Below, piece by piece: positions 8,422 through 15,887 of a DNA stretch of 18,461 nt. This DNA is from Clostridiales bacterium (GTDB lineage: Bacteria > Bacillota > Clostridia > Oscillospirales > CAG-382), in contig DMMZ01000044.1 in assembly GCA_003452915.1 (NCBI GenBank), forward strand, positions 1 to 18,461. Direction: 5' to 3'. Position 1 is the first letter of the stretch. Every line of letters starts with the position of its first letter. The position numbers and the translations under genes are program-made. The notes below the pieces were generated by a model that made no database searches, had not been told where the DNA came from, and worked only from the letters and a program-made list of their open reading frames with translations.

Positions 8422-9492
8422 ATGGATATGACTGCTTCCAACAAGAAGAAGGAAAAAGAACTAAAGAAGATTCAACAAAGAGAAGAAGCAATAAAGCGTA
8501 TAAAAGCGCAGGAAAAGCTTCCATTCTGGACGTTGATGAAATACAAGTTTTTAACCCTTTATTTCGCAAAAAAGTTATTATGGATTATCTTCAGGCTTGT
8601 TCTGCTTATTGGTATTTCCTATGTAATTCTGTTCCCGTATGTTTCCAAAATATCAGGATCTTTTATGAGCCCTCAGGATTTCGTTGATACATCTGTAAAG
8701 CTGATATCTAAATATCCTACTCTTGATACTTATAAAGCAATAATAAACGACAATCAATATTATAAAGCTTTATTCAATACGACGGTTTTGTCGGGGTTGT
8801 GCGCAGTTAGCCAGATGCTGACCTGTGCTATAATCGGTTACGGTTTCTCAAAATTCAAGTTTAGATTTAAAGGAATTCTATTCGTTCTTGTAATTCTTAC
8901 AATGATAATTCCTCATGATACGTTACAGCTTTCATTATTTATGAAATTCCGTTTTTTTGATATCTGGGGTATAGTGATGGGAGTTCAGAAATTGTTTGGT
9001 GCCAGTGCTACTGGAATAGGCAATTTATTAAATTCTTATTGGCCTCTTGCAATCCTTTCATTGACCGGACTTGCGTTTAAGAACGGATTGTTCATCTACA
9101 TAATGCGTCAGTATTTTAACGGTGTACCGGATGAACTTGAGGAAGCAGCATATGTTGATGGTGCCGGAGTTTTAAAAACTTTCGTAAGAATAATTCTTCC
9201 GATGTCAGTTCCGATGCTGGTTACAGTATTTATGTTCTCTTTCTCTTGGCAGTGGTCAGATACATTCTATACAAACTTATTCTTTACAGATACAAAGACT
9301 TTCTTGTTACTGCCTAATATAGTCTCTATTCCGTCATCGCTGGATACTCAATTCGCCGCAAAAATGATTCCGTATGAAGAGGCAATCAGAAATACCTGTG
9401 GATTATTGATACTTGCGCCGATTGTATTAATATATCTGTTTGCACAGAGAACATTAATTGAAGGCGTAGAACGCAGCGGTATTACCGGTTAA
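8422..9492 (+). CDS. Carbohydrate ABC transporter permease (MalG-like), second pair
   Basis: A 356-residue MalG-type permease, longer than its first-pair counterpart because of a lysine-rich cytoplasmic N-terminus of about 45 residues and a longer external region. The EAA loop is a good match at about residues 240-265 (EEAAYVDGAGVLKTF, then LPMSVP). The C-terminus ends in LIEGVERSGITG, a tail common in this subfamily. The ribosome site is AGGGGGGAT (8408-8416), which overlaps the upstream stop. An ATG two codons further in is possible but has worse spacing. It is the last gene of the operon; no convincing terminator hairpin with a T-run follows before the insertion sequence at 9533. Confidence 0.9.
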   Translation: MDMTASNKKKEKELKKIQQREEAIKRIKAQEKLPFWTLMKYKFLTLYFAKKLLWIIFRLVLLIGISYVILFPYVSKISGSFMSPQDFVDTSVKLISKYPTLDTYKAIINDNQYYKALFNTTVLSGLCAVSQMLTCAIIGYGFSKFKFRFKGILFVLVILTMIIPHDTLQLSLFMKFRFFDIWGIVMGVQKLFGASATGIGNLLNSYWPLAILSLTGLAFKNGLFIYIMRQYFNGVPDELEEAAYVDGAGVLKTFVRIILPMSVPMLVTVFMFSFSWQWSDTFYTNLFFTDTKTFLLLPNIVSIPSSLDTQFAAKMIPYEEAIRNTCGLLILAPIVLIYLFAQRTLIEGVERSGITG

Positions 9493-9590
9493 GTTAATAC
9501 TAATCAAAGATAACCCCCCATCCGATTTGTTATGAACCCTGTTAATCGGACATGAGAAAAGCCCACTATTGTAGGAAAATATTTTAATTG

Positions 9591-10144
9591 TTAAGACTGG
9601 CATCGTAGTTCGTACGGTGTCAGTTTTGTTTTTAATTGAATTCTATGATAATTATAGATGTTTATGTATTCATCAACAAGGAAGCGAGCTTCCTTGTTGG
9701 ATTTTGGCTTTTGACGATAAAGACACTCTGTTTTCAGAATTGAAAAGAAGTTTTCGGCATATGCGTTATCAAGTGGTGTTCCAGGACTTGACATTGAAGA
9801 TAAAATGCCGTATGATTTAGTCAGTTTCGAAAAACCATGTGAGGTGTATTGAAACACTTGGTCGCTATGGAGAATCAGTCCATTTGCGACCTCTTTTTTT
9901 GCCATTTTGAGAGTTCTGTATACTAATGCGTTGTCCTGAATAGTACATAAGCTACAATAAAGTTATCGTATAAGTCCTTGATCATTGAAAGATATACTGT
10001 TCCTTCTTTTGTCTTTATGTAACTTATGTCGGTTACCCATTTTTCATTTGGTTTACTAGCTTTAAATTCTCTGTTTAATAGATTTGCATATTTCTTGAAT
10101 TGTTGCTGTCTCAAATACAGTGGCTTTGGTTTACGTATTTGTAT
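9591..10144 (-). pseudogene. IS3-family orfB (DDE transposase) remnant, frameshifted and N-terminally deleted
   Basis: Two minus-strand pieces make up the catalytic domain. The first (about 10144-9923) reads RKPKPLYLRQQQF, then NLLNREFKASKPNEKWVTDI, giving the first catalytic Asp. The second (down to the TAA at 9591) carries LHSDQ (second Asp), DNAYAENFFSILKTE (catalytic Glu) and the C-terminal QLKTKLTPYELRCQS. A shift near 9940 (within YVLFR, where the other frame continues as TIQDNALVYRTLKMAKKEV) breaks the frame and leaves a stop at 9923. The N-terminal third of orfB is missing, deleted together with the end of orfA. All three catalytic residues are still encoded but not in one frame. Confidence 0.75.
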
Positions 10145-10151
10145 AATTATT

Positions 10152-10351
10152 TCATGGTCTGCCTCTTCTCCTTGATGTATTTCCTTGATCTATTCGTTTT
10201 TGTTTCTGCTTTTCTCTTTTTAATAGGTCGTGTATCTGTCGTTTTCCTTTAAATTCAAATATCTTTTCAATTTCTTTATGTGTCTTTCCTTTAACTTCAT
10301 GTCGTTTATTTGTGGTAAGTATTCTTTAATTTTCTTATATCCTCTTGGCAT
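10152..10351 (-). pseudogene. IS3-family orfA remnant (frameshifted)
   Basis: On the minus strand an ATG at 10351, preceded by AGGAGG (10363-10358), opens a typical IS3 orfA start (MPRGYKKIKEYLPQINDMK). After about 20 codons (near 10290) the frame must shift, as if one base were lost, to continue as KGKTHKEIEKIFEFKGKRQ, LLKREKQKQ and RRRGRP, ending at TGA (10154-10152). This corresponds to the helix-turn-helix half of orfA; the leucine-zipper half that normally follows is absent. Unshifted, the frame stops early, so no functional product is expected. Confidence 0.65.
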
Positions 10352-10471
10352 AAAAAATCCTCCTATTGTAGTTTCTATTCTACATCAGGAGGAGGTTTCT
10401 TGCAATGTCCGTTTTTCGGGGTTCAATTCGATTTCGGGTGGAGGGTTAATGCTGTATAAAATTAATAATAG

Positions 10472-10834
10472 TTACTTTTCTTTACTTTTAAACATTAAAG
10501 CCCAGAGCAGAGCAAAAGCAAATGAAGCGGTAACACCAGCAGATGTAGCTTTAAGTCCTCCGGTTAAGGCACCCAGCAATCCGTTTTCCCCCACAGCTTT
10601 CTCTACACCCTTTGCCAGTGCATAACCAAAACCGGTAAGGGGTACAGTTGCTCCCGATCTTCCAAACTCTACAATCGGCTCGTAAACGCCTATGGCGGTC
10701 AATAAGACACCGATAACAACATAAGACACCAAAATTCGTGCTGCTGTAACCTTTGATTTATCTATAAAAATCTGTGCAACAACACAAAATGCTCCACCTA
10801 TTAAAAAGCTATACAGATAATCGTTTAAATCCAT
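10472..10834 (-). CDS. spoVAE: Stage V sporulation protein AE (SpoVAE)
   Basis: A 120-residue hydrophobic protein matching SpoVAE (the short, SpoVAEb-type form) in length and in the conserved segments FLIGGAFCVVAQIFID near the N-terminus, VEFGRSGATVPLTGFG in the middle and GGLKATSAGVTASFAFALLW toward the end. It has four to five membrane segments. In spore formers it belongs to the SpoVA complex of the inner spore membrane that moves Ca-dipicolinate into the forespore and releases it at germination. The ATG at 10834 is preceded by an AGAAGG ribosome site. It is the last gene of the trio, 124 bases after spoVAD, a wider gap than usual for this operon. No terminator is obvious downstream. Confidence 0.93.
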   Translation of the reverse strand: MDLNDYLYSFLIGGAFCVVAQIFIDKSKVTAARILVSYVVIGVLLTAIGVYEPIVEFGRSGATVPLTGFGYALAKGVEKAVGENGLLGALTGGLKATSAGVTASFAFALLWALMFKSKEK

Positions 10835-10905
10835 TTAATCAACCTTCTTACTATAAATTGTTAAGTTCATAATATATAAAATTTTAACTATAAATATTTG
10901 ATAGT

Positions 10906-10930
10906 AGAGAATTAATGAAACTAATTCTCT
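10906..10930 (-). other. Intra-operon hairpin between spoVAD and spoVAE
   Basis: A perfect 9-bp inverted repeat, AGAGAATTA and TAATTCTCT, with a 7-base loop, lies in the 124-base gap between the spoVAD stop and the spoVAE start. It has no T-run on the minus strand, so it is not a standard terminator. It could stabilise or process the mRNA and set the relative expression of spoVAE (inference). Confidence 0.5.
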
Positions 10931-10958
10931 CTAATTAACCAGAAAATTTATTTTCAAG

Positions 10959-11957
10959 TTATATTTCCTCCCTTACGATGTGTATCAAATGCGCTATGGA
11001 AGGAATACTTTCGTTCTGTAAGGTACTGTTACGGTTAAGCAAAGCTCCTGTGCCTATTAAAAGCACATTTCTAAGCTCGTTTCTTTTCATGCGTTTAAAT
11101 AAATACCCTCCAAAAACAGTTGCCATACAAGCACAACCAGACGCACCAGCTTGCATATCCTGCTTTTGTATATCATATATAAGCATTCCACAGTCTGTAT
11201 AATTTTGTCCAAGATTCAAACCGCAGCGTTTTAAAAGCTCAAGTGAAATTTCATGTCCTTCGATGCCTAAATCACCTGTGGCAATCATATCAAAATCATC
11301 TGGTTTCGCTCCGCTTTCGTTGAAATAACGAAGAATTGTATCTACAGCTGCGGTAGCCATTGCAGCACCCATATTATTTGCATCCTTAATTCCGTTATCA
11401 ACAATTTTACCGACAACAGCCTCCCTGACCCTGAAAGAAGTTTGTTCATTTTGTAAAAGATAGGAACCGCAGCCTGTGACTGTATTCTGTGAGGTTGGTG
11501 TCTTCTGACTTCCATATTCAAGCGGAAAACGGTATTGCCGCTCAGCAGTACAGAAATGAGAGGATGCAAGTATTGCTGCGTTATCTACCAATCCTCCGTT
11601 TATAAAGGAAGAAGCGACAATTGCCGATTCTATAATTGTGGAGCAAGCTCCGTATAAGCCTAAAAACGGTATTTGAGATTTTGATACCGCAAAGCTTGTT
11701 GCAACACATTGATTTAATAAATCGCCACCTAATATAAGCGAAATATCCTCGGGTTTTTTATTGGCTTTTCCTAAAAGTATATTAAGTGTCCGTCTGACCA
11801 TTTCACTTTCAGCTTTTTCAAAGCTATCTGTGCCAAAATACACATCTTCTTCATGCGAGTCAAAGAAATCACTGAGCGGTCCTTCCGATTCTTTTTTCCC
11901 GACGGTAGTTGCGGTTTCCGCAAGATAAACGCCCGAAAATCTTAAAATTGACTTCAT
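10959..11957 (-). CDS. spoVAD: Stage V sporulation protein AD (SpoVAD)
   Basis: A 332-residue soluble protein with a thiolase/ketosynthase-like fold and the usual length for SpoVAD. Visible family signatures are the start FSGVYLAETATTVGKKE, GPLSDFFD, the GLYGACSTIIES segment (cysteine near residue 104), SHFCTAERQYRFPLEYGSQ, TGDLGIEGHEI and the C-terminal GASGCACMATVFGGYL. In Bacillus subtilis SpoVAD binds dipicolinic acid on the cytoplasmic face of the spore inner membrane and is needed for its uptake into the forespore; that role is inherited here by homology. The ATG at 11957 follows a GAAGGG ribosome site at a rather long spacing. It lies 50 bases after spoVAC and is co-transcribed with it. 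Confidence 0.95.
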   Translation of the reverse strand: MKSILRFSGVYLAETATTVGKKESEGPLSDFFDSHEEDVYFGTDSFEKAESEMVRRTLNILLGKANKKPEDISLILGGDLLNQCVATSFAVSKSQIPFLGLYGACSTIIESAIVASSFINGGLVDNAAILASSHFCTAERQYRFPLEYGSQKTPTSQNTVTGCGSYLLQNEQTSFRVREAVVGKIVDNGIKDANNMGAAMATAAVDTILRYFNESGAKPDDFDMIATGDLGIEGHEISLELLKRCGLNLGQNYTDCGMLIYDIQKQDMQAGASGCACMATVFGGYLFKRMKRNELRNVLLIGTGALLNRNSTLQNESIPSIAHLIHIVREEI

Positions 11958-12007
11958 ATTTATTATAAATCCCTTCGTCTAAAGTTAATTGCTTTGCTTT
12001 AAAATTA

Positions 12008-12439
12008 TTAGGTTATAAAAAAATATATAACACCATAAATAATTGATGCAACTGTACCATACACTATAACAGGTCCTGCGATAATAAACATCTGAGAAGC
12101 AACACCTGTTATAAAGCCTTCTGTCTTCGCTTCGATTGCCGGAGAAGTAACAGCGTTAGAAAATCCTGTAATCGGGACTAGGGTACCTGCACCTGCTTGT
12201 TTGGCTATTTTATCAAACCAACCGATTCCGGTAAACAATCCGGCAAGAAATATCAAAGTAACAGCTTCTAAAATTACCGCTGTTTCTTCTTCAACTTCAA
12301 GGTAAATATAAAGATCTTTAAATGCTTGGCCTATACAGCAAATAAGTCCGCCTACTAAAAAAGCTTTAACACAGTTAACAATACAATTACTTTTCTTTGC
12401 ACGTGATTCAGCATATTTGATATATTCTTTTTTATTCAT
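12008..12439 (-). CDS. spoVAC: Stage V sporulation protein AC (SpoVAC)
   Basis: A 143-residue membrane protein with a basic cytoplasmic N-terminus (YIKYAESRAKKSN), then hydrophobic segments starting at about residue 26 (VKAFLVGGLICCIGQAF). The family hallmark ITGFSNAVTSPAIEAKTEG (about residues 90-108) is present, with a final membrane segment ending in YFFIT. In B. subtilis SpoVAC acts as a mechanosensitive-type channel in dipicolinate release. It is the first gene of the visible spoVA trio; spoVAA/AB are absent, as is usual in Clostridia. The start is supported by AAAGGAAAA 9-12 bases before the ATG. Forespore (sigma-G) expression is expected, but I could not assign a convincing sigma-G promoter by eye in 12440-12566. 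Confidence 0.94.
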   Translation of the reverse strand: MNKKEYIKYAESRAKKSNCIVNCVKAFLVGGLICCIGQAFKDLYIYLEVEEETAVILEAVTLIFLAGLFTGIGWFDKIAKQAGAGTLVPITGFSNAVTSPAIEAKTEGFITGVASQMFIIAGPVIVYGTVASIIYGVIYFFIT

Positions 12440-12512
12440 ATTTTATTTTCCTTTCCGATTTTGACGATTTATGAATATTCTTATCATTTATGGGATTTTT
12501 ATACTCTAAGTA

Positions 12513-12540
12513 TTGACAAGCGGATTATATTGAATATAAT
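12513..12540 (+). promoter_or_regulatory. Sigma-A-type promoter for the acyl ligase gene
   Basis: TTGACA (12513-12518) and TATAAT (12535-12540) are separated by 16 bases, both perfect hexamers. Transcription would begin near 12547 and leave a leader of about 40 bases before the ligase start. The site lies in the divergent gap shared with the spoVA operon. Confidence 0.8.
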
Positions 12541-12584
12541 AATTGACATATATATAATTATTTAATTTGAAAGGATTGGTGAAA

Positions 12585-14306
12585 TTGGGCAAATATCATC
12601 CTACGGAGCGATATGATAAGCCGGAGAGTTTTAGAACAATTATTAAAAAAAGCTCTGAAAAATTCGGAAGCAAGCCTTTGTTCAAATATATAAAAAAGAA
12701 TAATGAAATTGGCGAAGTAACTTTTACTCAATTTTTTAATGACGTAAAGTCGTTAGGAACAGCTATGCTTGAAATGGGACTCGGCGGAAAGCGTTTTGCT
12801 ATACTTGCTGAGAGTCGTCCGGAATGGGTTGCTGCTTATCTGGCAGCTATGTGCACCGGTAGTGTGGTAGTTCCACTTGATAAGGAGCTTCTCGAAGATC
12901 AGCTGGAGAATTTTCTTGTGTTATCGGAAGCTGATATTTTATTTTATTCCGACGCTTTTGAAGATAAGATTAAAAAGATGGCTTCACGTCTGACGAAAAT
13001 TAAATACTTTGTTTGTTTTGATACAATAACAGATAACATCAGCGGAAAATTCAAGAATTACCGTGATGTTATAACAAATGGACAGCGTCTACTTGCTGAG
13101 GGTAATAATTTATATGAGAAATTAAGAGTTGATACCTCAAAGCTTGGAGCTATAATTTTTACCTCCGGAACAACCGGGACAAGCAAAGGTGTTATGCTTA
13201 CCCAAGATAATATTTTATCTTGTATTCACGCTTCAGCAAATATGGTTGATTTCAGTGAGAATGATGTTTTGTTCTCTGTACTGCCATTACACCACACCTA
13301 TGAAACATCTTGCGGCATACTCACTCCGATTTATATCGGCTGTACAATATGTTTCAATAACAGCTTGAAGTATTTTCTAAAAAATATTAAAATTTTCAAA
13401 CCCACAGGTATAACTCTTGTCCCTCTTTTTGTAACCACAATTTACAAGAAGATAATGGAAGAAATTAAGAAAAAGGGTAAAGAAAAATTATTTAAGAGTG
13501 CCGTTGTTGTTACAAAAAACCTTCGTCGGGTAGGTGTCGACATCAGAAGTGTCGCTTTCGGTGAAGTAAGCAAAGCACTTGGTGGCAGCTTAAAAAAGAT
13601 AATTTCAGGTGGAGCACCTCTTGAACCCTCACTTATTGATAGATTTGATGAGTTTGGAATTAACATTTCGGAAGGTTATGGCATTACGGAATGTTCACCG
13701 CTTGTTTCTGTAAATCCATTTAACAATCGTAAAACACATTCTGTGGGAATCCCGATCAAAGGCAGCGTTGTTAAGATCATTATGGAAGATGATAACGGTA
13801 ACGAGGTGGATGCTCCGATTGGTGAAATCGGTGAAATTTGTATAAAAGGTCCCCAGGTTATGATCGGATATTATAATAATCCAGAGGCAACAGCGGCAGC
13901 GTTCAGCCAGGAAGGCTTTTTTAAGAGCGGTGATTATGGTTATATTGATGCAGATGGTTATATATTCATAACCGGAAGAAAAAAGAATATAATAGTCTTA
14001 CAGAACGGTAAAAATATTTACCCCGAAGAAATAGAGGAATACCTTTACAAGCTCGACATTATCAGCGAGTGCGTTGTTATAGGCAGGGAAGTCGAGGGTG
14101 AGGAAATTATGCTCACAGCGATTATTTACCCTGATTATACTAAATTCGAGGGAATGGAACAATCTGTTATTGTAGAAATTATGAAAGCGGAAGTAGCGAA
14201 GATAAACAAGCAGCTTCCAATCTTCAAACAAGTCAGAAATATCGAGCTTAAGAAAACTGAATTCGAAAAAACGACCACAAAGAAAATCATTCGTCATAAA
14301 ATTTAA
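12585..14306 (+). CDS. AMP-forming acyl-CoA/acyl-ACP ligase (long-chain fatty-acid ligase-like)
   Basis: An adenylate-forming enzyme (ANL superfamily). The start is uncertain: the frame is open from TTG at 12567, but AAGGA (12571-12575) makes the TTG at 12585, nine bases on, the best-spaced choice, giving 573 residues; GTG at 12579 is an alternative. Motifs numbered from 12585: the phosphate-binding loop TSGTTGTSKG (193-202), YGITE (365-369), the adenylate-binding Asp450 in GDYGYIDADG, the hinge TGRKK (463-467) and a C-terminal TTTKKIIR carrying the expected catalytic lysine (566/567). It would activate a carboxylic acid with ATP and pass it to CoA or a carrier protein. The acyl carrier protein encoded 21 bases downstream suggests an ACP acceptor (inference). 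Chain length is unknown. Confidence 0.88.
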   Translation: MGKYHPTERYDKPESFRTIIKKSSEKFGSKPLFKYIKKNNEIGEVTFTQFFNDVKSLGTAMLEMGLGGKRFAILAESRPEWVAAYLAAMCTGSVVVPLDKELLEDQLENFLVLSEADILFYSDAFEDKIKKMASRLTKIKYFVCFDTITDNISGKFKNYRDVITNGQRLLAEGNNLYEKLRVDTSKLGAIIFTSGTTGTSKGVMLTQDNILSCIHASANMVDFSENDVLFSVLPLHHTYETSCGILTPIYIGCTICFNNSLKYFLKNIKIFKPTGITLVPLFVTTIYKKIMEEIKKKGKEKLFKSAVVVTKNLRRVGVDIRSVAFGEVSKALGGSLKKIISGGAPLEPSLIDRFDEFGINISEGYGITECSPLVSVNPFNNRKTHSVGIPIKGSVVKIIMEDDNGNEVDAPIGEIGEICIKGPQVMIGYYNNPEATAAAFSQEGFFKSGDYGYIDADGYIFITGRKKNIIVLQNGKNIYPEEIEEYLYKLDIISECVVIGREVEGEEIMLTAIIYPDYTKFEGMEQSVIVEIMKAEVAKINKQLPIFKQVRNIELKKTEFEKTTTKKIIRHKI

Positions 14307-14327
14307 TTAATATAAGAGGTAACCATT

Positions 14328-14552
14328 ATGTTTGAAAAGCTAAAAAACATTCTTATTGAGGAAATGAGCATCAATCCTCACGATATTACTCCCGATGCAG
14401 AGCTGATAAACGATTTGGGCTTTAACTCGCTTGAGCTTGCCGATTTAGTTGTTTTATGCGAAGATAGATTTGATGTGGTATTTGATGAAAATGATCTTTC
14501 TGGTCTAATCACCATCGGCGATGTAGCAAACTATATTGAGCTTAATTCATAA
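14328..14552 (+). CDS. Acyl carrier protein
   Basis: A 74-residue, acidic, stand-alone carrier protein of standard length. The phosphopantetheine attachment serine is Ser34 in DLGFNSLELADLV; the usual Asp before the serine is replaced by Asn, a variation seen in some specialised ACPs. Four helices are expected, and the C-terminal GDVANYIE is typical. The ATG at 14328 follows AAGAGGT with a 7-base spacing, and the gene is co-transcribed with the ligase. Because it is paired with an adenylating enzyme rather than with fab genes, it is more likely a dedicated acceptor in a side pathway than the housekeeping fatty-acid AcpP (inference). Confidence 0.9.
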   Translation: MFEKLKNILIEEMSINPHDITPDAELINDLGFNSLELADLVVLCEDRFDVVFDENDLSGLITIGDVANYIELNS

Positions 14553-14570
14553 TAAATAATATTAGTACAA

Positions 14571-14604
14571 AAAAGTAACCGCTAATTGACGGTTACTTTT
14601 TTTG
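14571..14604. terminator. Bidirectional intrinsic terminator between ACP and glycosyltransferase
   Basis: A perfect 11-bp stem, AAAAGTAACCG (14571-14581) and CGGTTACTTTT (14590-14600), with an 8-base loop. A T-run follows on the + strand, and an A-run precedes it, giving a T-run on the - strand. It can end both the ligase-ACP transcript and the convergent glycosyltransferase transcript. Confidence 0.9.
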
Positions 14605-14622
14605 TTATTTGTTAATATTGAC

Positions 14623-15762
14623 TTACTCTGTTGTTTTAATATCAATTAAATTTCGATATTGCTTAATGACATTCACCATTATACTGCTCCATGGTGTCGG
14701 TACTGTTTTTTGTGCATTCATTCCGACCTGTTTTGCTTTGGGAAGTGATGTAGTTATACATTCAGTAATACACTTTGGATCATCATCACATAAAAAGCCG
14801 TTGTAATCGTGTGTGATACCCTCAGATGCACAGGAATTTTTTATAAGTATCGAAGGTGTTCCGGCAGCAGCCGCTTCACGTATGACCAGAGGAGCGTTGT
14901 CGTAGAGGGAAGGGAATACAAACAAATCCGCACGAGCATATAAGCTCATAAGTAGGTTTCTGTCCATGATATGACCGGTAAAGATAATTTTTTCATTTAA
15001 GCCAAGTTCTCTTACAAGTGTTTTTATTTCTTCCTCGTTTACACCTTTTCCCGTAAACACCATTTTAAAATCGGAATGAGATACCGAATATATTTTTATT
15101 GCTTCAATTATGTGATGTATATTCTTTTTCCAGTCGTGCTGTCCCACAAATAAAAAGACATTATTCTGATTAAGTCCAAAACGCTCTGTTACAGATTTTA
15201 TATCACTTTCGGTAGGATGCCAGGGGTTTGTTCCGTTAGGCATTATTATTATTTCACCTTTAAAGCCATAGTCGTGCAAAACTTGTCCTGTTGCGTTATT
15301 AACCGCCCAGACCTCATCACAAGAGTTATAAAAATCAAGCACATATTTTACACCTGTTTTTGAAAGCAGCTTGCTGTGTGTTTTTATATAAAAATCATCG
15401 TAATATTTAGAATGAAAAGTACCGATAAGCGGTATTTTTTGTTTTTTCGCAATTCTTATAGCAGTGCGGCCTGCCGAAAATGGACTGTGTGCATGAATAA
15501 TATCAAATTTTATTTGCTTTATTTGTTTTCTGAAAGGTAAATCAAAAAAGGGTACTCCGGCACGGTAAACGCTGCCTGCAAGCTTAATACTCATATAGTG
15601 GAAAGATGGAAAATCCTGATTAACAATACAGTCAGGAGTGCTTGGCGAGATATAATAACAGATATGCTGCATTTTCGTCAGCTCTTCGGAATAACTCTTT
15701 ACAACCATACCAACACCATCTGTTTCAGGAGGATAAACATCACAAAACTGTCCTATAATCAT
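14623..15762 (-). CDS. Glycosyltransferase family 4 (GT-B fold)
   Basis: A 379-residue GT-B enzyme. The N-terminal domain starts MIIGQFCDVYPPETDGVGMV, with the glycine-rich acceptor-side loop of GT4, and contains DIIHAHSPFSAGR and IPLIGTFHSKYYDD. The C-terminal nucleotide-sugar domain has the strand pattern NVFLFVGQHDWKKN, FKMVFTGKG, FTGHIMDRN and the donor-site segment FPSLYDNAPLVIREAAAAG, where the usual E-x7-E pair appears as D-x7-E. It has no signal peptide, so it acts at the cytoplasmic face, transferring a sugar to a lipid or glycan acceptor; it loosely resembles diacylglycerol glucosyltransferases, but the acceptor is unknown. AAAAGGAT precedes the ATG. Monocistronic, with its own promoter and a shared terminator. 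Confidence 0.88.
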   Translation of the reverse strand: MIIGQFCDVYPPETDGVGMVVKSYSEELTKMQHICYYISPSTPDCIVNQDFPSFHYMSIKLAGSVYRAGVPFFDLPFRKQIKQIKFDIIHAHSPFSAGRTAIRIAKKQKIPLIGTFHSKYYDDFYIKTHSKLLSKTGVKYVLDFYNSCDEVWAVNNATGQVLHDYGFKGEIIIMPNGTNPWHPTESDIKSVTERFGLNQNNVFLFVGQHDWKKNIHHIIEAIKIYSVSHSDFKMVFTGKGVNEEEIKTLVRELGLNEKIIFTGHIMDRNLLMSLYARADLFVFPSLYDNAPLVIREAAAAGTPSILIKNSCASEGITHDYNGFLCDDDPKCITECITTSLPKAKQVGMNAQKTVPTPWSSIMVNVIKQYRNLIDIKTTE

Positions 15763-15810
15763 AGCGTTATCCTTTTTCGTTATAATCTATTTAATACGTT
15801 ATGAATATAT

Positions 15811-15838
15811 ATTATCATATAAATTATTTAATAGTCAA
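15811..15838 (-). promoter_or_regulatory. Sigma-A-type promoter for the glycosyltransferase gene
   Basis: On the minus strand TTGACT (15838-15833) is followed after 16 bases by GATAAT (15816-15811), each one mismatch from consensus. It lies about 50 bases before the glycosyltransferase start. Confidence 0.65.
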
Positions 15839-15887
15839 GGCGTTAAATGTCAATATTTAGAATTTGAATTTTTTATAAATATAAAAA

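Larger units (their letters stand above)
9533..10425 (-). mobile_element. Degenerate IS3-family insertion sequence with internal deletion
   Basis: The proposed ends are imperfect inverted repeats. The left end reads TGAACCC then, after six variable bases, CGGACAT (9533-9552). The right end on the minus strand reads TGAACCC and CGGACAT with matching spacing (10425-10406). The repeats may run about 14 bases further out with more mismatches, so the ends are approximate. Inside, on the minus strand, are an orfA remnant and two pieces of an orfB DDE transposase. At about 0.9 kb it is shorter than typical IS3 elements (1.2-1.5 kb). I see no abutting target-site duplication; CGATTT occurs near both ends but is offset. 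It is an old, immobile copy sitting between convergent operons. Confidence 0.75.

Noticed and set aside
9617..9820. Plus-strand open frame inside the insertion sequence
   Set aside because: It is the antisense shadow of the transposase catalytic domain.
9521..10435. CGATTT near both insertion-sequence ends as a target-site duplication
   Set aside because: The copies lie at different distances from the two ends and do not abut them, so they do not behave as a duplication made by insertion.
10230..10625. Plus-strand open frame of 131 codons spanning the right end of the insertion sequence and the end of spoVAE
   Set aside because: It is antisense to the orfA remnant and to spoVAE, which both have clear family matches; it has no ribosome site and a low-complexity Phe/Leu-rich product.
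12440..12512. Sigma-G promoter for spoVAC (CATAAAT boxes on the minus strand)
   Set aside because: CATAAAT occurs twice but neither copy has a convincing -35 at 17-18 bases; the match is too weak to annotate.
13998..14297. Minus-strand open frame of 99 codons inside the acyl ligase gene
   Set aside because: Antisense shadow of well-conserved ligase motifs, with no ribosome site.
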